From NCBI RefSeq assembly GCF_040784915.1, contig NZ_CP160797.1, positions 3,028,137 to 3,092,136 of the forward strand: DNA of 64,000 nt. The letters are read 5' to 3'. The notes under the pieces were generated by a model, which saw nothing but the letters and a program-made list of their open reading frames with translations, did no database searches and was not told the origin of the DNA. Below are positions 58,177 through 64,000 of the stretch, piece after piece; the first letter of the stretch is position 1, and every line of letters begins with the position of its first letter. The stretch is from Bacillus vallismortis. Lineage in GTDB: Bacteria > Bacillota > Bacilli > Bacillales > Bacillaceae. The translations under genes were made by a program, and so were the position numbers.

Positions 58177-60591
58177 TTAGTTTGCCACAATATTGACAAG
58201 CTTGCCAGGCACCGCGATGATTTTTCGAATCGTTTTGCCTTCAAGCTGCTCTTGGACCTTTTCATCTGCTTGAGCAAGCTGTTCCAGCTGTTCTTTCGTC
58301 GCATCGGCAGGAACCTGTAATTTCGCTTTTACTTTTCCGTTCAGCTGAACAACGATTTCAACTTCATCATCCACAAGTTTTGTTTCATCATATACAGGCC
58401 AAGCTTCGTATGCAATCGTGCCTGAATGGCCAAGCTTCTCCCATAGCTCTTCCGCTAAGTGAGGCGCGATTGGAGAAAGAAGCTTTACGAAGCCTTCCAT
58501 ATATTCTTTTGGCAGATCTGACGCTTTATAAGCTTCATTAATAAAGACCATCAGCTGGGAAATACCCGTGTTGAAACGAAGGCCTTCGTAATGATCTGTG
58601 ACTTTCATGACCGTTTCATGATATACGCGCTCCAATGTTTCACCAGCGCCTTCAACGATTTTGCCATTAAGCTCACCGCTTTCTTCAACAAACAGGCGCC
58701 ATACACGGTCAAGGAAGCGGCGCGCGCCGTCTAAGCCTGATTCAGACCAGGCGATTGAAGCATCAAGCGGTCCCATGAACATTTCGTACAATCTTAGCGT
58801 ATCAGCGCCGTGAGAGGCAACGATTTCGTCAGGGTTGACAACGTTCCCTTTAGATTTACTCATTTTTTCGTTGTTTTCGCCGAGAATCATTCCTTGGTTG
58901 TACAGCTTTTGGAACGGTTCTTTCGTCGGCACTACACCGATATCATAAAGGAACTTATGCCAGAAGCGGGCATACAGAAGGTGAAGCACGGCATGTTCTG
59001 CGCCGCCGATATACATATCAACCGGAAGCCATTTTTCCAATTTCTCTGGTGATGCCAGCTGATCCGGGTTACGCGGATCAATATAGCGCAAGAAATACCA
59101 GCAGCTTCCCGCCCATTGCGGCATTGTATTCGTTTCTCTTCTTCCTTTTTTCCCTGTCTCAGGGTCTGTGACTTCCACCCACTCTTTGATGTTCGCAAGC
59201 GGTGATTCACCTGTTCCGCTCGGTTTGATTTCATCCGTTTTCGGCAAAATCAGCGGCAGCTCCTCTTCCGGCACAGCCGTTGATGTTCCGTCTTCCCAAT
59301 GAATGACCGGAATCGGCTCGCCCCAATAACGCTGGCGGCTGAAGAGCCAGTCGCGCAGACGGTATGTCACTTTCTTCTCGCCGTTTTTCGTTTCTTCCAG
59401 CCAAGCGATCACTTTCGCAATTGCTTCCTGCTTGTTAAGGCCGTTTAGAAAATCAGAGTTCACGTGTTCGCCGTCGCCAGTGTACGCTGCTTCCTCAACG
59501 TTTCCGCCTTTCACAACTTCCTTCATCGGAAGGCCGAATGTTTTGGCGAATTCAAAATCACGCTCATCGTGACCAGGAACCGCCATGACAGCACCTGTTC
59601 CGTATGATGCAAGAACGTAATCCGCAATCCAGATCGGCAATGTTTCTCCGTTTACAGGATTGATCGCATAGGCTCCTGTGAAAACGCCTGTCTTTGTTTT
59701 CGCAAGATCTGTACGCTCAAGGTCACTCTTTGATTGAATGTCTTTGATATATGCTTCTACAGCTTCTTTTTGCTCTGTCGTTGTGATGTGTTCCACCAAT
59801 GCGTGTTCCGGAGCAAGTACAGTGTATGTAGCGCCAAACAGCGTATCTGGTCTTGTCGTAAATACCGTAAAGGATTCATCATGTCCATCTACAGCAAAAT
59901 GAACGTGCGCACCTTCAGAACGGCCGATCCAGTTGCGCTGCATATCTTTAATGCTTTCCGGCCAGTCAAGCTCTTCCAAGTCTTCGAGAAGCCTGTCCGC
60001 ATAGGCGGTGATTTTCAGCATCCACTGCCTCATCGGGCGTCTCTCTACCGGATGGCCGCCGCGTTCGCTCTTGCCGTCAATGACTTCTTCATTGGCAAGA
60101 ACCGTACCTAAAGCAGGGCACCAGTTTACAGGCACTTCGTCAACGTAAGCAAGGCCTTTTTCGTATAGCTTTAAGAAAATCCACTGCGTCCATTTATAGT
60201 ATTCAGGGTCAGTCGTATTGATTTCACGATCCCAGTCATACGAGAAGCCAAGCGACTGAATTTGGCGGCGGAAATTATCGATATTCTGCTTCGTAAACAC
60301 AGCGGGATCGTTCCCTGTGTCAAGTGCGTATTGTTCAGCCGGCAAGCCGAATGCGTCCCAGCCCATTGGATGAAGGACATCGTGGCCCTGCATACGCTTC
60401 ATTCGAGACAGGATATCCGTGGCTGTATACCCTTCAGGATGGCCGACGTGCAAGCCCGCTCCTGACGGATAAGGGAACATGTCCAGCGCGTAAAATTTTT
60501 GTTTTTCGTTATGATCAAGAGTGGCAAATGTTTTATTTTCAAGCCAGTATGTTTGCCATTTCTTTTCTATCTCTTTGTGCTGAAAACTCAA
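58177..60591 (-). CDS. leuS: Leucyl-tRNA synthetase
   Basis: An 804-aa class I synthetase that charges tRNA-Leu. The HIGH-type motif is HVGHPEGY (near residue 48), the KMSKS motif is KMSKSKGN (near 578), and the editing (CP1) domain lies between, with [12 protein letters not shown] and GHDERD. The start is a TTG, 8 nt after AAGGAGG. A T-box leader with a CUC specifier precedes it, so uncharged tRNA-Leu should raise expression. The transcript runs into the foldback element. Confidence 0.98.
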   Translation of the reverse strand: MSFQHKEIEKKWQTYWLENKTFATLDHNEKQKFYALDMFPYPSGAGLHVGHPEGYTATDILSRMKRMQGHDVLHPMGWDAFGLPAEQYALDTGNDPAVFTKQNIDNFRRQIQSLGFSYDWDREINTTDPEYYKWTQWIFLKLYEKGLAYVDEVPVNWCPALGTVLANEEVIDGKSERGGHPVERRPMRQWMLKITAYADRLLEDLEELDWPESIKDMQRNWIGRSEGAHVHFAVDGHDESFTVFTTRPDTLFGATYTVLAPEHALVEHITTTEQKEAVEAYIKDIQSKSDLERTDLAKTKTGVFTGAYAINPVNGETLPIWIADYVLASYGTGAVMAVPGHDERDFEFAKTFGLPMKEVVKGGNVEEAAYTGDGEHVNSDFLNGLNKQEAIAKVIAWLEETKNGEKKVTYRLRDWLFSRQRYWGEPIPVIHWEDGTSTAVPEEELPLILPKTDEIKPSGTGESPLANIKEWVEVTDPETGKKGRRETNTMPQWAGSCWYFLRYIDPRNPDQLASPEKLEKWLPVDMYIGGAEHAVLHLLYARFWHKFLYDIGVVPTKEPFQKLYNQGMILGENNEKMSKSKGNVVNPDEIVASHGADTLRLYEMFMGPLDASIAWSESGLDGARRFLDRVWRLFVEESGELNGKIVEGAGETLERVYHETVMKVTDHYEGLRFNTGISQLMVFINEAYKASDLPKEYMEGFVKLLSPIAPHLAEELWEKLGHSGTIAYEAWPVYDETKLVDDEVEIVVQLNGKVKAKLQVPADATKEQLEQLAQADEKVQEQLEGKTIRKIIAVPGKLVNIVAN

Positions 60592-60680
60592 AGTGAAAAC
60601 CTCCTTCTGATTGAATACGGCGTGTATGGTTCAAGTATTGACGGGAAGGAGAGAATTATATTCAGAATATTCCCAAACTA

Positions 60681-60930
60681 AAAAAAACTCCCTCATCCCA
60701 AAAAGGGACGAGAGACTTTCGTTTTCCCGCGGTACCACCCTCGTTAGCGCGGCATGCGCCGCACTCACTTGATACTTTTAACGCAGTTATGCGTCAGCGG
60801 CTTTTCACCGCTGCAACTCTGAGGTGAGTTCGGAAACAAACTTGATTGACTTTCACCAGCCGTCAACTCTCTGCAACAATATCTGCTTCTTACTGCTCCT
60901 CTTCATTGTTCTTATCGCAACCGTAATCTT
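60681..60930 (-). ncRNA. T-box leader (tRNA-Leu) of leuS
   Basis: The T-box core AGGGTGGTACCGCG is on the minus strand at about 60727-60742, followed by a terminator (60681-60714, CTCTCGTCCC with GGGATGAGGGAG and eight T). The Stem I region with GGTGAAAGTCAATCAAG lies at about 60820-60875. The likely specifier is CTC (complement of 60821-60823), a leucine codon, followed by A as usual. This fits control of leuS by uncharged tRNA-Leu. Confidence 0.93.
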
Positions 60931-60936
60931 AACTGT

Positions 60937-60965
60937 ATTTTATAGAATTCTGTTCATAAGTGCAA
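60937..60965 (-). promoter_or_regulatory. Sigma-A promoter of leuS
   Basis: On the minus strand, TTGCAC and TAAAAT are 17 nt apart. They lie just upstream of the T-box leader. Confidence 0.65.
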
Positions 60966-61018
60966 GCAGGTTTGTATACAATGGGAATGTACCCTGAACG
61001 GGCGGAGATTGAGGACAA

Positions 61019-61357
61019 TTATTCGGGTGGAGTTTTGGTTTGACGTTTGGACTCGGCCGGTTCGCCGCCGCTGTTCATTTCTCTCACAAAGTCAAAACTT
61101 CTGAGAACAGCTTCACCGCCGTAGCCTGAGATAATGGATAAGATGACAAGTTGAATTCCTGAATCGGGGTCAGCGGATAATACAAGTAAAATGGAAGCTG
61201 TCATTCCGATAAACCAATCTTCCAAAAATCCAAGGTAGATAAACCGCTTCGTCATTCTGGGTTTCTCCAGTCTGCCTCTCTTTTTCACATGACCGAGAAT
61301 CCCCATGATTCCTCCAATTACACAAGCAATGAGTACCTGATGCAGCATCTTCATCAT
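61019..61357 (-). CDS. ytvB: DUF4257 membrane protein YtvB
   Basis: A 112-aa protein with hydrophobic segments (VLIACVIGGIMGILGHV; FLEDWFIGMTASILLVLSA; IQLVILSIISGYGGEAVL) and a charged C-terminus. It belongs to a small Bacillus family of unknown function. The ATG at 61357 follows AGGAAGG closely. The ATGs at 61354 and 61348 are also possible. The long extension to 61489 has no support. It lies between leuS and ytvA, and I see no functional link. Confidence 0.85.
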   Translation of the reverse strand: MMKMLHQVLIACVIGGIMGILGHVKKRGRLEKPRMTKRFIYLGFLEDWFIGMTASILLVLSADPDSGIQLVILSIISGYGGEAVLRSFDFVREMNSGGEPAESKRQTKTPPE

Positions 61358-61757
61358 CACCTTCCTAAAGCCCTTATTTCGTAAAGCGACTTCAGGCCAT
61401 CCAGCCCCCTTAAACGATTCCGATGATTTTCGATATCTACATACTGGCAAAGCTGAAAAAAGCTTGTTTCTTCCATTATATGTGAACACATGATCGGTAA
61501 GCTTGATGCATTGGATTCATTTTTCACCCAGTGACATTTACCTAGTCACTCATTAAGCTTCTATAAACTTTCCGTTCATATGTTCAATTTCTGTTCTTAT
61601 TTTTAGTGTATACGAGGACAAGCCTTGATGACAAACAACAAACTACATGCTTGCTTGAATCAGAACATGTGTTGTGCTACGGTTACTGTATAATTCATTG
61701 TAAAAAGGGGAATACAAGGCTTTCGCATAGTAAGCTGGCGGCCTAAGGGGGATTTAT
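61358..61757. other. Intergenic region upstream of ytvA and ytvB
   Basis: A 400-nt divergent region between ytvB and ytvA. It holds a perfect TATAAT (61688-61693, before ytvA) and a small inverted repeat AGTGAC/GTCACT. No repeat family, RNA structure or convincing gene is seen. A 21-codon open frame at 61628-61693 is noted elsewhere as rejected. Confidence 0.4.
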
Positions 61758-62543
61758 ATGGCTAGTTTTCAATCATTTGGAATACAAGGACAGCTGGAAG
61801 TCATCAAAAAAGCGCTTGATCATGCGCGAGTCGGTGTGGTCATTACAGACCCCGCACTTGAAGATAATCCTATTGTCTACGTAAACCAAGGCTTTGTTCA
61901 AATGACCGGCTATGAAGCCGGAGAGATTTTAGGAAATAACTGCCGCTTCTTACAGGGGAAACACACAGACCCCACTGAAGTAGAAAACATTAGAACCGCT
62001 TTACAACATAAAGAGCCGGTTACCGTTCAGATCCAAAACTACAAAAAAGACGGAACGTTATTCTGGAATGAATTGAATATTGACCCGCTCGAGATTGAAG
62101 GCAAGGCTTATTTTGTCGGCATTCAAAAAGATATCACCCGGCAAAAAGAGTATGACAAGCTTCTCGAGGATTCCCTCACAGAAATCACTGCACTTTCAAC
62201 GCCTATTGTCCCGATTCGCAACGGCGTTTCGGCTCTTCCGCTAGTCGGCAACCTGACAGAGGAGCGATTTAATTCCATCGTCTGCACATTGACGAATATC
62301 TTATCAACATCCAAAGATGATTATTTGATCATTGATTTATCAGGGCTGGCACAAGTGAATGAACAAACCGCCGATCAAATTTTCAAGCTGAGCCATTTGC
62401 TGAAATTAACCGGAACCGAATTAATCATTACCGGCATTAAACCTGAATTGGCCATGAAAATGAATAAACTGGACGCCAATTTTTCATCGCTGCAAACATA
62501 TTCAAATGTAAAGGATGCCGTTAACGTGCTTCCGATCATGTAA
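61758..62543 (+). CDS. ytvA: Blue-light photoreceptor YtvA (LOV-STAS)
   Basis: A 261-aa flavin photoreceptor that binds FMN and feeds blue-light signals into the stressosome and the sigma-B response. The LOV domain (about residues 15-125) has the photoactive Cys62 in NNCRFLQG. A helical linker follows, then a C-terminal STAS domain (about 150-258; [19 protein letters not shown]), as in RsbR-type stressosome proteins. AAGGGGG is well placed before the ATG. It is monocistronic, with a bidirectional terminator toward yttB. Confidence 0.97.
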   Translation: MASFQSFGIQGQLEVIKKALDHARVGVVITDPALEDNPIVYVNQGFVQMTGYEAGEILGNNCRFLQGKHTDPTEVENIRTALQHKEPVTVQIQNYKKDGTLFWNELNIDPLEIEGKAYFVGIQKDITRQKEYDKLLEDSLTEITALSTPIVPIRNGVSALPLVGNLTEERFNSIVCTLTNILSTSKDDYLIIDLSGLAQVNEQTADQIFKLSHLLKLTGTELIITGIKPELAMKMNKLDANFSSLQTYSNVKDAVNVLPIM

Positions 62544-62573
62544 AAAGATCCCGCTCATCCGGCGGGATCTTTT
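62543..62573. terminator. Bidirectional terminator ytvA / yttB
   Basis: AAAAGATCCCGC and GCGGGATCTTTT form a 12-bp stem with a 7-nt loop between the converging genes. A and T runs are present on both sides. Confidence 0.88.
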
Positions 62574-62574
62574 A

Positions 62575-63768
62575 TTATGAAGAGATTGATGCTTGTTTAT
62601 TTGTTTCTTTAGCCGGTTTTATCCGTTTGTCATATAAAAGCGTTGTGGCGATACTGATCATCAGCAAAACCAAAAGAGACAACACAAGAGCCTGAATGCC
62701 GAAATGATCGACAAGCAAACCGCCGAACAACGGACCAATCATTCTGCCGCCTGTCGCCGCGCTGTTGACAAAACCTTGATAAAATCCTTCCTTCCCTTTA
62801 GGGGCAAGCTGGTTGGCTATTGTCGGCACCGCAGGCCAGACAAGCATTTCCCCGATGGTCAGGATCACCATGGCAGCCAGAAACATCAGGAAGTGCTTTG
62901 CCGTCAGCAGCATACTGAAGGATACAATAAAAATGATAAATCCGATGACCATTTGCGCCTTCAGAGACTCCGCCCATTTTTTCACCACAAAGCTGACAAG
63001 CGGCTGGCCAAACACAATTAAAATTCCGTTGACCGTCCACAGCACACTGTATAAGGAAAGGGATATTCCAATGCTTTGCGTGTACGAAGCAATCGTGGTA
63101 GACCATTGAGAATAAGCCAGCCATCCGAGTACATAGCCGCTGCTTAATATGATGAGCGCGGCAAATTTCGCTTTGCTGTTTACAGCATCATAATCAAGCA
63201 CAGACGTTTGGGACGCGTCCTTCGTCTGAATATTTCGAAATCCGAAATATACGATAAAGAAAAAGGCCATATACAATACAGCATTCGCCAAAAATACATA
63301 TGAAAACGAGAAAGAAGCCACGGCACCGCCAAGTGCTGAGCCGACGGCCACACCCGCGTTTTGTGCGACATAGATCGCATTAAATGCCTTTCTTCCCCCT
63401 TCAGGCCAGACCGATCCAGCCATTGCATAGCTTGCCGGAAAAACAATACCGGAACCAAATCCCACAATGGTCAGCAGCACAATGTAGGCCGGCCAATCAT
63501 GAAAAAAGACAAGGCCCAGCAGGCTTGCCAACGTAATCGCAATCCCGAGCATAATTGATTTAAAGCCGCCGATTTTATCAAACAAAAAACCGCCGCTTAA
63601 ATTCCCGACCACACTGGCGCCTGAATTCAGCATCAAAACAAGCCCGGCTACTGTTAACGACTTCCCTAAATGATTATGGATATAAATCGTATTCAGCGGC
63701 CATAAAAAAGAAGCACCCGTCACATTAATAAACATTCCAATAACTAAAATTTTAAGAGCACGCGGCAT
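62575..63768 (-). CDS. yttB: MFS transporter YttB
   Basis: A 397-aa major facilitator transporter with 12 predicted membrane segments. The cytoplasmic loop GGFLFDKIGGFKSIML is the conserved G-x-x-x-D-R/K-x-G-type motif after helix 2. A drug- or metabolite-efflux role is likely, but the substrate is unknown. The ATG at 63768 is 6 nt from GGGGG. The longer start at 63801 is not supported. The promoter carries a 10-bp palindrome over its start point. Confidence 0.92.
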   Translation of the reverse strand: MPRALKILVIGMFINVTGASFLWPLNTIYIHNHLGKSLTVAGLVLMLNSGASVVGNLSGGFLFDKIGGFKSIMLGIAITLASLLGLVFFHDWPAYIVLLTIVGFGSGIVFPASYAMAGSVWPEGGRKAFNAIYVAQNAGVAVGSALGGAVASFSFSYVFLANAVLYMAFFFIVYFGFRNIQTKDASQTSVLDYDAVNSKAKFAALIILSSGYVLGWLAYSQWSTTIASYTQSIGISLSLYSVLWTVNGILIVFGQPLVSFVVKKWAESLKAQMVIGFIIFIVSFSMLLTAKHFLMFLAAMVILTIGEMLVWPAVPTIANQLAPKGKEGFYQGFVNSAATGGRMIGPLFGGLLVDHFGIQALVLSLLVLLMISIATTLLYDKRIKPAKETNKQASISS

Positions 63769-63825
63769 ACTCATCCCCCTTTCTCGCCTAAAAAAGCTCA
63801 TGAAAAAAACGAAACCTAAAACGGC

Positions 63826-63838
63826 TTCGTACGAATCG
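63826..63838. promoter_or_regulatory. Candidate operator of yttB
   Basis: TTCGTACGAATCG, containing the palindrome TTCGTACGAA, begins 5 nt downstream of the -10 box and covers the expected transcription start. The same 13 bases lie upstream of ytmP (16149-16161). A repressor of an efflux gene would be placed like this, but no regulator is known to me. Confidence 0.4.
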
Positions 63839-63842
63839 AATG

Positions 63843-63870
63843 ATCATAGCACATTCATTCTATCTGTCTA
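63843..63870 (-). promoter_or_regulatory. Promoter of yttB
   Basis: On the minus strand, TAGACA and TATGAT lie 16 nt apart, with TG one base before the -10 box (extended -10). Confidence 0.7.
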
Positions 63871-63956
63871 TTTCACATTTTTCAACTGATGAGCTTGAAA
63901 AAATCTAACAAATATTGTTTGAAAAATGTAAAATAAATAGAAAAAGGGATAATGTT

Positions 63957-64000
63957 ATGGAAATGGTATTATTATTCTTAGGATTTCTTGCATGTCTCAT
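63957..64000 (+). CDS. Start of a gene cut by the window end
   Basis: An ATG at 63957 follows AAAAGGGAT at 8 nt and opens a frame of 14 codons that runs off the window. The first residues are hydrophobic (MEMVLLFLGFLACL), so it may be a membrane or exported protein. By gene order in B. subtilis this could be yttA, but the fragment is too short to tell. Confidence 0.5.
   Translation, partial: MEMVLLFLGFLACL

Noticed and set aside
61628..61693. 21-codon open frame upstream of ytvA
   Set aside because: There is an AGGA about 10 nt upstream, but the peptide has no recognisable feature and its end overlaps the likely -10 box of ytvA. Probably chance.

Overview
The window is chromosomal DNA from a member of the Bacillus subtilis species complex. 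Gene content, order and protein sequences match what I know of the aroA-ytxJ ... ytvA-yttB stretch of the B. subtilis chromosome almost gene for gene. Several proteins (OpuD, BioW, YtmP, YtlQ) seem to differ in places from my memory of strain 168, so a close relative or diverged strain is more likely than 168 itself. I had no database to confirm species or strain. There is no prophage, transposase gene, CRISPR array, rRNA or tRNA.

Layout. 1-14.9 kb: aroA, the ytxGHJ stress operon (sigma-B-type promoter), murC, the DNA translocase sftA, ytpPQR, ytoQ, ytoP, ytzB, malS, the lactonase ytnP and trmB. 14.9-26.7 kb: ytzH, ytmP, a ytlP-ytlQ-ytlR-amyX cluster, ytkP, ytjP, the purine permease pbuO with a PurR operator, and the ythPQ ABC exporter. 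27-33.4 kb: ytzE, ytzG, the lipid II flippase murJ (ytgP), ytfP, the glycine betaine transporter opuD and cse60. 33.4-43 kb: a rhamnogalacturonan-oligosaccharide block (yteU-yteP, regulator ytdP, ytcQ-ytcP). 43-50.3 kb: the biotin operon bioWAFDBI-ytbQ behind a BirA operator, with a terminator between bioB and bioI. 50.4-57.5 kb: an unrecognised membrane-protein gene, the hydrolase ytaP, and the melibiose/raffinose operon melREDCA. 57.5-64 kb: ytwF, leuS with a T-box leader, ytvB, the blue-light receptor ytvA, the MFS transporter yttB, and the first codons of another gene.

How it works together. Two sugar uptake systems (YteP/YtcP/YtcQ and MelEDC) encode binding protein and permeases but no ATPase, so both must borrow one from elsewhere (MsmX is the known shared ATPase in B. 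subtilis). Candidate CcpA sites lie at both, and each has its own regulator. The biotin genes make biotin from a P450-supplied pimeloyl precursor and are closed by BirA.

The most unusual structure is a foldback element present twice, once behind ytzG (27349-27485) and once behind leuS (57911-58140). Its arms are nearly identical in the two copies, its apical part is variable, and each copy is bracketed by two copies of a terminator-like hairpin whose sequence is specific to that locus. It may belong to the family of about 190-bp intergenic repeats that I recall from the B. subtilis genome description. The flanking hairpin duplication and the variable apex deserve a closer look.
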